Translations under genes and position numbers: made by a program
Notes under the pieces: generated by a model
The model's database searches: none
What the model was told of the DNA's origin: nothing
Seen by the model: the letters and a program-made list of their open reading frames with translations, nothing else
NCBI RefSeq assembly: GCF_000368685.1
Contig: NZ_KB849627.1
Span: 272,963-336,962 of the forward strand
Direction: 5' to 3'
Length of the DNA: 64,000 nucleotides
From: Acinetobacter baylyi DSM 14961 = CIP 107474
GTDB lineage: Bacteria; Pseudomonadota; Gammaproteobacteria; Pseudomonadales; Moraxellaceae
Part shown: in pieces, positions 46,872 to 53,898 of the stretch
Layout of the letters: each line of letters starts with the position of its first letter
Numbering within the stretch: position 1 is the first letter of the stretch

Positions 46872-46947
46872 TCTCCCATAGCTCAGTCGGTAGAGCGACG
46901 GACTGTTAATCCGCAGGTCCCTGGTTCGAGCCCAGGTGGGAGAGCCA
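46872..46947 (+). tRNA. tRNA-Asn (GTT), copy 2
   Basis: Seventy-six bases, acceptor TCTCCCA/TGGGAGA, anticodon GTT, encoded GCCA. Only 7 bases separate it from copy 1, so both are cut from one precursor. It is identical over its whole length to the copy at 49870. Confidence 0.97.
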
Positions 46948-46952
46948 GATTC

Positions 46953-46987
46953 AAAACCCTCATATTGATTCAATATGAGGGTTTTTT
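46953..46987 (+). terminator. Terminator of the tRNA-Asn pair
   Basis: AAAACCCTCATATTGA and TCAATATGAGGGTTTT form a long perfect stem with a very small loop, then Ts. Confidence 0.85.
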
Positions 46988-47006
46988 AATGCTCTTTTTC
47001 CTACAT

Positions 47007-47033
47007 AAAAAAGCAGCGCGTTAGACACTGCTT
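47007..47033 (-). terminator. Terminator of the aroP-asnC-yitT unit
   Basis: On the minus strand AAGCAGTG (47033-47026) pairs with CGCTGCTT (47018-47011, one mismatch), followed by a T run, about 20 bases past the yitT stop. Confidence 0.65.
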
Positions 47034-47052
47034 CCTTGTCTCTCGTTTAGGA

Positions 47053-47688
47053 TTAAACGACATAACGATCTGGGCGATGATTTAGCGTTAAAATCAGATT
47101 TAAAATCACAGCTCCCAATATTGAAATCAATAATAACGGAAAACTAATGAATGCCATCGAAGCCACTAGAATACAAATATCTAACCCCATCTGAATTTTT
47201 CCAGCAGGAATTTTGTAGCGTTCTTGAAGAAATAAAACCAATAAATTAAAACCACCCAAGCTAGAACGATGCCGAAACAAAATCAAGAAACCCAAGCCCA
47301 TAAAAACATTTGCCAAAATAGTGGCATATAGAGGAGATAATGCATCAAGATGAATAAATAGAGGATGCACTTCAGTTAAAATGGATAACAATCCAACAGC
47401 CAAAAAGGTTTTAATGACCATCGGTGTACCAAGTCGCTTGAAAGCAAGATAATAAAATGGAATATTGATCGTAAAAAAGACCAATCCAAATTTTATTCCA
47501 GTCATGTAATGAATCAAAAGTGATAATCCAGCAGTTCCCCCTGTCATGGCTCCTGCTTTTTGCATCAACATCATGCCAAATGAAATAATAAAGGTCGCAA
47601 TGACCATCGCCAGCATATCTTCAATCGATGAATGCGATTTTTTAGGAATAGTCACTAGAAAATCATTGGGTTTAGCCATGTGTGTCAT
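47053..47688 (-). CDS. YitT family membrane protein
   Basis: The 211-residue protein has five or six hydrophobic segments and the family motif KAGAMTGGTAGLSLLIHYMTG near residue 45 and FRHRSSLGGFNLLVLFLQERY near 140. The C-terminal DUF2179 domain of the longer YitT proteins is missing, so it is the short YczE/YitT core. Function is unknown; small-molecule transport is often assumed. It overlaps the end of the Lrp-type regulator by 17 bases, with AGGA at 7 bases from its ATG, so it is coupled to the regulator and perhaps to the amino-acid permease upstream. Confidence 0.88.
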   Translation of the reverse strand: MTHMAKPNDFLVTIPKKSHSSIEDMLAMVIATFIISFGMMLMQKAGAMTGGTAGLSLLIHYMTGIKFGLVFFTINIPFYYLAFKRLGTPMVIKTFLAVGLLSILTEVHPLFIHLDALSPLYATILANVFMGLGFLILFRHRSSLGGFNLLVLFLQERYKIPAGKIQMGLDICILVASMAFISFPLLLISILGAVILNLILTLNHRPDRYVV

Positions 47689-48163
47689 TTGACTTTCCTG
47701 TATTCATCATCTGATGATTTTCTTTAATACGCTCTAATACAATAGAGGTATTAAAGTTCCCAATACTAATATTGAGTGACATTAACTGATTGATTAACTG
47801 ACTCATCTGATTCAAATCTTCTACCGTCACTTTGAGTACATAGTCATAACTTCCCGTCAGCTTATACACCTCACGAATCATTGATTCATTTTTCACAAAA
47901 TCCAAAAATTTTTCTAAAGTTTCCAAACTATAATGCTGTAATTTAATCTCGATCATCCCCATAATGGGTTGTTTCTCTGCTTGTGGATGAACCTGCGCAA
48001 AATAACCAATAATCATGCCCTTTTGCTCAAGTGCAATCCGACGACGCGAACATTGTGATGTTGATAAACCAATAATCTCTGAAAGTTCCTGATTACTCAA
48101 ACGCCCATTGCTTTGCAAATGCCGTAAGATTTTATAATCGTAATCATCCAAACCTTGACTCAT
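47672..48163 (-). CDS. Lrp/AsnC family transcriptional regulator
   Basis: The 163-residue protein has the N-terminal helix-turn-helix LDDYDYKILRHLQSNGRL then SNQELSEIIGLSTSQCSRRR, followed by the RAM effector domain (MIGYFAQVHPQ, VYKLTGSYDYVLKVTVEDL) that binds an amino acid and assembles octamers. It lies 31 bases behind aroP and overlaps yitT. Three palindromic GCAA-type motifs upstream of aroP are of the symmetry Lrp-type proteins bind, so control of this unit by its own product is a reasonable inference. Confidence 0.92.
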   Translation of the reverse strand: MSQGLDDYDYKILRHLQSNGRLSNQELSEIIGLSTSQCSRRRIALEQKGMIIGYFAQVHPQAEKQPIMGMIEIKLQHYSLETLEKFLDFVKNESMIREVYKLTGSYDYVLKVTVEDLNQMSQLINQLMSLNISIGNFNTSIVLERIKENHQMMNTGKSNDTHG

Positions 48164-48194
48164 TTAAACTACCTCAAATTAACTGATCAGTGAT

Positions 48195-49571
48195 TTATTG
48201 ATCCAATACAGACTCAGTCATCTTACTGGCTGGTGCCTTAAAACGATAAAAAATATAAAGAATTCCTAGCCACACAGGAACCAAAAATACAGCGATACGC
48301 ATCTCTGAGGTGTAGCTCATGATCAGTAGAATAAAAAATACAAATGCAATTGTAATATAATTGGTAAATGGTGCACCCAAACTTCTAAAAATTGGTTTAC
48401 GGCCTGCTTCTAGCATGTATTGACGAAATTTAAGATGAGTAATCGAAATCATGAGCCAATTAATCACCAGAGCAGCAACTACCAGCATCATGAGAAGATT
48501 AAAAGCTTTCTCAGGCATTACATAATTCAACAATACGCAAAGCGCCGTTACCATTACTGATGCATACACTGCATACACTGGAATACCTCGCGCATTCACG
48601 CGCTTTAACAGCTTAGGTGCATTGCCCTGTTCGGCCAACCCCAAAAGCATACGACTATTACTATATACACAACTGTTATACACCGATATTGCGGCAATCA
48701 GTACAACCATATTCAAGACATGTGCCACGCCCGTATTATTTAAAGACTGGAAAATCATCACAAAAGGACTTCCCCCTTGTGCCACTTGATTCCAAGGATA
48801 AAGACTCAACAATATAGCAATTGCACCGATATAAAAGATCAGAATCCGATAAACAATTTGATTGGTTGCTTTCGGAATAGTTTGCGTTGGATTTTTCGTT
48901 TCTGCTGCTGCTATACCCACCAATTCCAGGCCACCAAAAGCAAACATGATGAATGCCATAGCAATGATTAGCCCTGTCCAACCATTGGGCATAAATCCAC
49001 CATGTTGCCACAAGTTTGCAATTCCAGCATGAGCCCCTGCTGTTCCACTCAGTAGTAAATACGCACCAAATCCAATCATGCTAATAATCGCAATAATCTT
49101 AATGCACGAAAACCAGAACTCAAGCTCACCAAAAAATCGAACATTAATAAGATTGATAGCATTGATTAAGACAAAGAAGACCAATGCTGTCAGCCAAGTC
49201 GGAATTTGCGGCCACCAAAATTGCACAAAAATACCAATTGCGCTCAGCTCCGCCATACTTACCAATACATACAGCACCCAATAATTCCAACCAGACATGA
49301 AGCCTGCCATAGAGCTCCAATATTTATGTGCAAAATAACTAAATGATCCACTTACAGGCTCTTCTACCACCATCTCCCCTAACTGTCGCATAATTAAAAA
49401 TGCAATCATCCCCGCAATCGCATACCCCAACAGAACAGCAGGTCCAGCCAACTGAATCGTATGTGAAATACCTAAAAATAATCCTGTACCTATAGCACCA
49501 CCAAGTGCAATCAACTGGACATGTCTATTTGATAGTCCTTTCTTTAATTCATGCGCATGCTGATCTGTCAT
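48195..49571 (-). CDS. aroP: Aromatic amino acid permease, AroP-type
   Basis: The 458-residue protein is a 12-span APC-superfamily H+ symporter. It is very close to E. coli AroP throughout: LSNRHVQLIALGGAIGTGLFLG at helix 1, AFLIMRQLGEMVVEEPVSGSF, WVLYVLVSMAELSAIGIFVQFWWP, and VYNSCVYSNSRMLLGLAEQGNAPK. Phenylalanine, tyrosine and tryptophan are expected, though PheP-like specificity cannot be excluded. It heads the aroP-asnC-yitT run and is preceded by a 300-base region with repeated operator-like motifs. Confidence 0.9.
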   Translation of the reverse strand: MTDQHAHELKKGLSNRHVQLIALGGAIGTGLFLGISHTIQLAGPAVLLGYAIAGMIAFLIMRQLGEMVVEEPVSGSFSYFAHKYWSSMAGFMSGWNYWVLYVLVSMAELSAIGIFVQFWWPQIPTWLTALVFFVLINAINLINVRFFGELEFWFSCIKIIAIISMIGFGAYLLLSGTAGAHAGIANLWQHGGFMPNGWTGLIIAMAFIMFAFGGLELVGIAAAETKNPTQTIPKATNQIVYRILIFYIGAIAILLSLYPWNQVAQGGSPFVMIFQSLNNTGVAHVLNMVVLIAAISVYNSCVYSNSRMLLGLAEQGNAPKLLKRVNARGIPVYAVYASVMVTALCVLLNYVMPEKAFNLLMMLVVAALVINWLMISITHLKFRQYMLEAGRKPIFRSLGAPFTNYITIAFVFFILLIMSYTSEMRIAVFLVPVWLGILYIFYRFKAPASKMTESVLDQ

Positions 49572-49596
49572 TCAAATTTACCCTAATTATAGCAAT

Positions 49597-49779
49597 GCAA
49601 TAAATTTGCAATTTATGTGCCATATCAGGATGTATACTCATTAAAAATACATATTAGCAATAATTTTGCAAAAACATTAACAATTACAAAATTCGTGCAT
49701 CAAAATAACGCATCCGTATTTCTATCCTGCACCCAATATACCCAATCACATGCAAATTAAGGTTTGCGAATAATTTTGC
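49597..49779. promoter_or_regulatory. Three GCAA-n-TTGC palindromic motifs upstream of aroP
   Basis: GCAATAAATTTGCAA (49597-49611), GCAATAATTTTGCAA (49657-49671) and GCGAATAATTTTGC (49766-49779) share a 13-14-base core. They fill the gap between aroP and tRNA-Asn copy 3. An Lrp/AsnC-type regulator is encoded two genes along, and such proteins bind arrays of symmetric AT-rich sites. Confidence 0.45.
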
Positions 49780-49829
49780 TTATTTTTAAGGCATTCAAAT
49801 GTTTTTTTGAATTATTTCATTATTATGGG

Positions 49830-49858
49830 TTGACCAATGTTAGCTAGCCCCCTAGAAT
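49830..49858 (+). promoter_or_regulatory. Promoter of tRNA-Asn copy 3
   Basis: TTGACC (49830-49835), 17-base spacer, TAGAAT (49853-49858), 12 bases before the tRNA. Same -35 and spacing as for copies 1-2. Confidence 0.65.
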
Positions 49859-49869
49859 GCGTTCCAGAT

Positions 49870-49945
49870 TCTCCCATAGCTCAGTCGGTAGAGCGACGGA
49901 CTGTTAATCCGCAGGTCCCTGGTTCGAGCCCAGGTGGGAGAGCCA
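49870..49945 (+). tRNA. tRNA-Asn (GTT), copy 3
   Basis: Seventy-six bases, identical to the copy at 46872. Anticodon GTT, encoded GCCA, same strand. It is followed at once by a terminator. Confidence 0.97.
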
Positions 49946-49953
49946 AGATTTTG

Positions 49954-49982
49954 AAAACCCACTCATTTGCGAGTGGGTTTTT
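49954..49982 (+). terminator. Terminator of tRNA-Asn copy 3
   Basis: AAAACCCACTC (49954-49964), loop ATTTGC, GAGTGGGTTTT (49971-49981) and Ts. Confidence 0.85.
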
Positions 49983-50003
49983 CTTTTGGGTGATATCAAT
50001 ACG

Positions 50004-50450
50004 GTGTTTGGTCTGGTTCAAATATTCTTTATTATTGTTGGTTGTCTAACCACGCTTGCGCTTGTTTTACTTGTTCTAAAGTCTGTTCTTTTTAGAAAAA
50101 AACAATTTTTTGCTCGTCCCGTAATTACAACATTTGAATCTAAAATGTTTTTCCAGCTCAAACAAGCTTTTCCTCAACATCATGTTTTAGCACAAGTCGC
50201 ATTTAGCGCACTTATCACCAGCGATCAATACAAAGTCAGGCAGCAATTCAATCGCAAGGTCACTGATTTTGTGATCCTCAACGAAAAACTGATTGTTATC
50301 GCTATTATTGAGTTAGATGATCCGAGTCATCTAGATAAGGTAGAACAAGACCGATTACGTGACCAGATGCTGAATGAAGCAGGCTATCGTGTACTCCGCT
50401 ATACAGAGATCCCATCGATACGCCAATTATCTAAAGACCTCTCAAAATAA
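50004..50450 (+). CDS. Membrane-anchored DUF2726 protein (nuclease-like fold)
   Basis: The protein has one N-terminal membrane span (VQIFFIIVGCLTTLALVLLVL) and a cytosolic DUF2726 domain: FQLKQAFPQHHVLAQVAFSAL, VTDFVILNEKLIVIAIIELDDPSH, and DQMLNEAGYRVLRYTEIP. The D-(x)n-E-L-D and late Arg-Tyr pattern resembles Vsr/restriction-endonuclease-like folds, but activity for DUF2726 is not established. No ATG is available. The candidates are a GTG at 50004 (148 residues), with a GGGTGAT upstream, or a TTG at 49986 that sits in the tail of the tRNA terminator; I prefer the GTG. It may be transcribed by read-through from tRNA-Asn. Confidence 0.75.
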   Translation: MFGLVQIFFIIVGCLTTLALVLLVLKSVLFRKKQFFARPVITTFESKMFFQLKQAFPQHHVLAQVAFSALITSDQYKVRQQFNRKVTDFVILNEKLIVIAIIELDDPSHLDKVEQDRLRDQMLNEAGYRVLRYTEIPSIRQLSKDLSK

Positions 50451-50463
50451 CCTCATGGCTGGG

Positions 50464-50664
50464 TTATTGTGAGTCAGATTGCTTTTTCTGTGCATGTCGC
50501 TGAGCAATTTCTTCATGTTGCTGCTTGTAACGTTTCTGGTTTTCTGCATCACTTTTTGCAGCCAAAAATGCCAGAGCAATGATCGCAATAGGAATCAATA
50601 ACCCCAGTCCCATTAATAGCCATGGCACTTGCTTTTTTTTAGAAATGGTTTGATTTGTATTCAT
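50464..50664 (-). CDS. Small single-span membrane protein, unknown
   Basis: The 66-residue product has a short cytosolic N-terminus (NTNQTISKKKQ), one membrane helix (VPWLLMGLGLLIPIAIIALAFLAA) and a highly charged C-terminal helix rich in Gln, Lys, His and Glu. The start is taken at the ATG at 50664, three bases behind a TTG, with AGG in the usual region. It converges on the DUF2726 gene with a 13-base gap. No family is recognised; the amphipathic tail looks like a small assembly factor, which is speculation. Confidence 0.6.
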   Translation of the reverse strand: MNTNQTISKKKQVPWLLMGLGLLIPIAIIALAFLAAKSDAENQKRYKQQHEEIAQRHAQKKQSDSQ

Positions 50665-50765
50665 CAAGCCTGTATCGCCCTATTACTCAATATAAACCCA
50701 ACCAATATAACAAACTCTTTCTTCAATAGAAGCTATCCTGCCCAAAAAAGGCTGATATCAAATAC

Positions 50766-50790
50766 AAAAAAGCCTGCTTATGCAGGCTCT
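50766..50790 (-). terminator. Terminator of the symporter gene
   Basis: On the minus strand AGCCTGC, loop ATAA, GCAGGCT, followed by six T (plus-strand A run 50766-50771), about 40 bases past the symporter stop. Confidence 0.8.
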
Positions 50791-50828
50791 CTATTATCGT
50801 GACTTAATCACACAACGATAATTTCAAT

Positions 50829-52127
50829 TTATGAATGACCTGTCGTACTCACAGGCACGATGTCATCTACGATATGCGCATCTTCAATCACTTCATCATG
50901 CTCATGTGCTTCAGTTTTAGCAACTACTGCTGTCGCAATACTGTTTCCAATCACATTGGTTGCAGAGCGGCCCATATCCAAGAACTGATCAATTGCCAAG
51001 ATCAATAAAATACCAGCTTCTGGTAGCTTAAACATAGTCAAGGTCGCTGCGATGACAACAATCGAAGCACGAGATACACCTGCAATTCCTTTACTGGTAA
51101 TCATTAAAGTCAGTAGGATCATAATTTGCTGTGTAAAACTCAAATCAATATTGTAGGCCTGTGCAATAAATAATACTGCAAAGGACATATACATCATCGA
51201 CCCATCAAGATTGAACGAATATCCTAAAGGAAGCACAAAGCTCGAGATTCGTTTAGGTACACCAAACTTGTTTAAACCTGCAATTATTTTTGGATAAGCA
51301 GATTCGCTGCTTGATGTCGCAAAAGCAAGAGCAGCGGGTTCACGCATAATTCCCAATAAACGAAATACATCTTTTTTCAGGAAAATATAACCCACTGAAA
51401 TCAAAACCAACCACAACAATGCCAGACCCGTATAAAACTGACCAATAAATACACTGTAATCAATAATTAACATTGGACCTTTAACCGCGATTGCAGCAGC
51501 AATTGCAGCAAACACAGCCACTGGAGCAAAAGCCATGACATAGTCAGTAATCTTGAACATAATTCTGGCGAGCTCATCAATCAGGCGCGCAATCACCGTA
51601 CCTTCTTTGGTTTGATGGTTGACATAAGCCAATGCTGCACCAAAGAAAATAGAAAATACGAGAATCTGCAAAATTTCATTGTTTGCCATAGCTTCTGCAA
51701 AACTACGCGGGAAAATATGCGTAATGAAATTCTGTAATGTCAAATTGGCTGTGGTTACACCAATATCCACATGCTCAACAGGAATGGCAAGATTCATCCC
51801 TGCGCCTGGCTGAAAGAAGTTTGCCAAGCCCATACCCAGTAACAAGGAAATAAGAGAAGCACCGATGAACCAGCTCATGGCTTTTAATGTCACTGAGCCT
51901 AAAGATGAAGATTTACCCATTGAAATCAGACCAGATACAATGGTTGCAAAAACCAATGGACCGATGATCATTTTAATTAATCTTAAAAATACATCTGTCA
52001 CAATTTTAAAGTACGATGCGATTTCTGCAGTTTGAGTTTCATTTAATGCACTGTGACATGCCCACCCAACAAGAATCCCTGAGACCATTGCAATCAAAAT
52101 ATATTTGAGCAATTTTTTCTGATTCAT
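50829..52127 (-). CDS. Dicarboxylate/amino acid:cation symporter (DAACS family)
   Basis: The 432-residue membrane protein is of the glutamate/C4-dicarboxylate symporter fold. It has eight membrane helices and two re-entrant hairpins: AFATSSSESAYPKI (HP1 serine-rich motif), LPLGYSFNLDGSMMYMSFAVLFIAQ (NMDGT-type motif, here NLDGS), GIAGVSRASIVVIAATL (HP2), and LDMGRSATNVIGNSIATAVVAK with the Asp and Arg that bind the substrate. The Arg in the last helix favours an acidic substrate (glutamate, aspartate or C4-dicarboxylate). GltP- or DctA-type identity is not decided by sequence alone. It is transcribed alone. Confidence 0.9.
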   Translation of the reverse strand: MNQKKLLKYILIAMVSGILVGWACHSALNETQTAEIASYFKIVTDVFLRLIKMIIGPLVFATIVSGLISMGKSSSLGSVTLKAMSWFIGASLISLLLGMGLANFFQPGAGMNLAIPVEHVDIGVTTANLTLQNFITHIFPRSFAEAMANNEILQILVFSIFFGAALAYVNHQTKEGTVIARLIDELARIMFKITDYVMAFAPVAVFAAIAAAIAVKGPMLIIDYSVFIGQFYTGLALLWLVLISVGYIFLKKDVFRLLGIMREPAALAFATSSSESAYPKIIAGLNKFGVPKRISSFVLPLGYSFNLDGSMMYMSFAVLFIAQAYNIDLSFTQQIMILLTLMITSKGIAGVSRASIVVIAATLTMFKLPEAGILLILAIDQFLDMGRSATNVIGNSIATAVVAKTEAHEHDEVIEDAHIVDDIVPVSTTGHS

Positions 52128-52592
52128 ACATTATTTCCTTTTAGCAATCACTTTTCATCGAAGAATCTAAAGATATTGCATAACTTTCTTCGATGAACAT
52201 TCCATGTTTATCAAACCACGTAATCACTTTTAAATTGCTTACGAAATATTCGATATCACCTATTTTTCGCAAGTTTTACCTCTTTTGAATTAAAAGAAAA
52301 ATGCAAAAAACAATTTATCTATGCAAAAAATGCATAGTTGATTATTAAATGTATATTTAAAATGCTATATGAATGACAAATTTTTAAATTTTGAGCTTGG
52401 TAGTCTTATAAAAATAGAATTATATTTTTTATAGGTTTTTAGTAAAGCATTTAAAAACAAACTGAAATACTAAAGCAGTGTTTTTTAAGTCCAAACACTA
52501 TCTAAACAAACACATTGATTTATCACACAACTTTTCAACAATTTTCTAAAAACTCAATACATAATGGGCTTACCATTTTTTATTGAACGACA
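52128..52592. other. AT-rich gap upstream of the symporter
   Basis: About 465 bases between the symporter start and the tRNA terminator hold no credible frame, RNA or repeat. The symporter promoter must be in the right-hand part, but no clear -35/-10 pair stands out. Composition is strongly AT-rich. Confidence 0.6.
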
Positions 52593-52625
52593 TAAAAAAA
52601 CCCACCATAATTATGGTGGGTTTTT
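52593..52625. terminator. Terminator of the Leu-Trp-Leu tRNA cluster
   Basis: AAAAACCCACCATAA and TTATGGTGGGTTTTT form a long perfect stem with A and T runs on both sides. It is placed about 55 bases behind the last tRNA of the minus-strand cluster. Confidence 0.88.
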
Positions 52626-52680
52626 ATGCCATTTAACTCTGGCTAGAGTAGATAAAGTTAAGATTTACTTTACCTTTATA

Positions 52681-52765
52681 TGGTGGGGGCGAAGAGACTC
52701 GAACTCTTACACCTTGCGGCGCTGGAACCTAAATCCAGTGCGTCTACCAATTTCGCCACGCCCCC
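52681..52765 (-). tRNA. tRNA-Leu (TAG), copy 2 of the cluster
   Basis: Eighty-five bases. Acceptor GGGGGCG/CGCCCCC, anticodon stem CTGGA with TTTAGGT loop giving TAG, the long variable arm of class II tRNAs, and encoded ACCA. Identical to the copy at 52914. Confidence 0.96.
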
Positions 52766-52789
52766 AAAACTGGGTTTTACAACAATATC

Positions 52790-52863
52790 TGGCAGAGGAT
52801 CAAGGACTCGAACCTTGACGAACGGTTTTGGAGACCGTCATGCTACCATTACACCAATCCTCT
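52790..52863 (-). tRNA. tRNA-Trp (CCA), unusual form
   Basis: Seventy-four bases: acceptor AGAGGAT/ATCCTCT, anticodon loop CTCCAAA with CCA, T-arm CAAGG-TTCGAGT-CCTTG, encoded GCCA. Bacterial Trp identity marks are present (A1-U72, discriminator G, CCA anticodon). The D-arm has a short loop AATGGTA of the type common in tRNA-Gly and a weak stem with two wobble pairs, and the variable loop is four bases, so it is two bases shorter than normal. Confidence 0.85.
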
Positions 52864-52913
52864 ATCACTTTGATCTTATTCAGATCTTTAAAGCATATAT
52901 TTTGCTTTAAAAT

Positions 52914-52998
52914 TGGTGGGGGCGAAGAGACTCGAACTCTTACACCTTGCGGCGCTGGAACCTAAATCCAGTGCGTCTACCAATTTCGCCACGCCCCC
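52914..52998 (-). tRNA. tRNA-Leu (TAG), copy 1 of the cluster
   Basis: First gene of the Leu-Trp-Leu transcript. Identical over 85 bases to the copy at 52681, with TAG anticodon and encoded ACCA. Confidence 0.96.
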
Positions 52999-53009
52999 GA
53001 TGGCTGTGT

Positions 53010-53038
53010 ATATTATTGATAAAGCTTCCTCATGACAA
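53010..53038 (-). promoter_or_regulatory. Promoter of the Leu-Trp-Leu tRNA cluster
   Basis: On the minus strand TTGTCA (53038-53033), 17-base spacer, TAATAT (53015-53010), 12 bases before the first tRNA-Leu base at 52998. Confidence 0.72.
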
Positions 53039-53100
53039 GTCTTTTTTTGAAAAAAACATTTGGTTGTTTAAATAAAAAACAAATCAAGGGTTTATGTTTA

Positions 53101-53895
53101 TTATATCGACAATTTAAGCTGTTCAAAGCTTATTTTTGCCTGTTTGACTGTCGCGCAACGTTGCTCTTTTTGCTTTGCAAGCAAGATTTTAAATAATGGA
53201 AGAAGATGCTGATATCGCTCAGGTAACACGGGATAAAATTTCTGACAATGCAAATATGCCCAATCCCGATAACCTTTTGCATAAAGACGTGTTTCGCTGA
53301 GCCATTCATACAAAATAATGCCAAATGCATAAAGATCACTCTGTATCGTCTTATAACTTCCATGAAATAATTCTGGAGCCATCAAACGAGGCGTTGCCGT
53401 CATTTCTTGCAATGCAATATGACATGACGGATAAATTGCCTGTTCAAAATCAATTAAACATACGCTTCCATTAAATTTAACGAAATGCTCTGCTTTAAGA
53501 TCACCATGAATACAATTTATACCTTCAAATTCAGCCAGAGCGCCTAACATCTTATCTATAGTTGTATAAATTTCTTTTAAACTTAGTTCAGAAGCAGGTA
53601 GATGAAATACGGGTTCTGCATGTGGTAAAACAATGGCGTAAGGTTCTATAGGCTCGCTATGTTCGATCTGGGTCTTATCAATGATTTGAACAGGTAAAAT
53701 ATGCGTGAGGTATTGCTCTGCCCATTGATAAAAAGACAGTTCGTTATAAAACGAGCGTTGAGTCGAACTCTCTCCCCGACTACATTGCAACTTTAACCAA
53801 TATAGTTGATTCTGACGTTCGAATGTATATAAGCGGCGCCCAAGTGCATAACGCCGAGCTTTTGTTGTTAAAGTCAAATTTTGTAATACAAACAT
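53101..53895 (-). CDS. Protein-kinase-like protein
   Basis: The 264-residue protein has a eukaryotic-type kinase C-lobe: catalytic loop INCIHGDLKAEHFVKF with HGDLK in place of HRDLK and His where Asn normally binds Mg2+, metal-binding CLIDFEQA (DFE for DFG), RLMAPELFHG (APE) and QSDLYAFGIILYEWLSE. The N-lobe is reduced: WLKLQ may give the ATP Lys and FYNELSFYQWA the helix-C Glu, with no glycine-rich loop. The mix of HGDL/IDFE (as in phosphotransferase and KdkA-like kinases) with APE and DxWSxG-like motifs (as in Ser/Thr kinases) is unusual. It lies 3 bases behind the patatin gene and must be cotranscribed. Confidence 0.78.
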   Translation of the reverse strand: MFVLQNLTLTTKARRYALGRRLYTFERQNQLYWLKLQCSRGESSTQRSFYNELSFYQWAEQYLTHILPVQIIDKTQIEHSEPIEPYAIVLPHAEPVFHLPASELSLKEIYTTIDKMLGALAEFEGINCIHGDLKAEHFVKFNGSVCLIDFEQAIYPSCHIALQEMTATPRLMAPELFHGSYKTIQSDLYAFGIILYEWLSETRLYAKGYRDWAYLHCQKFYPVLPERYQHLLPLFKILLAKQKEQRCATVKQAKISFEQLKLSI

Positions 53896-53898
53896 AAA

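Noticed and set aside
46789..46947. CRISPR or tandem-repeat array at 46.8 kb
   Set aside because: The repeat is two tRNA-Asn genes in a row, with cloverleaf, anticodon and CCA; no spacers of even size.
52564..52910. Plus-strand frames of 84 and 76 codons over the Leu-Trp-Leu cluster
   Set aside because: They read through tRNA genes on the opposite strand and through a terminator; no coding features.
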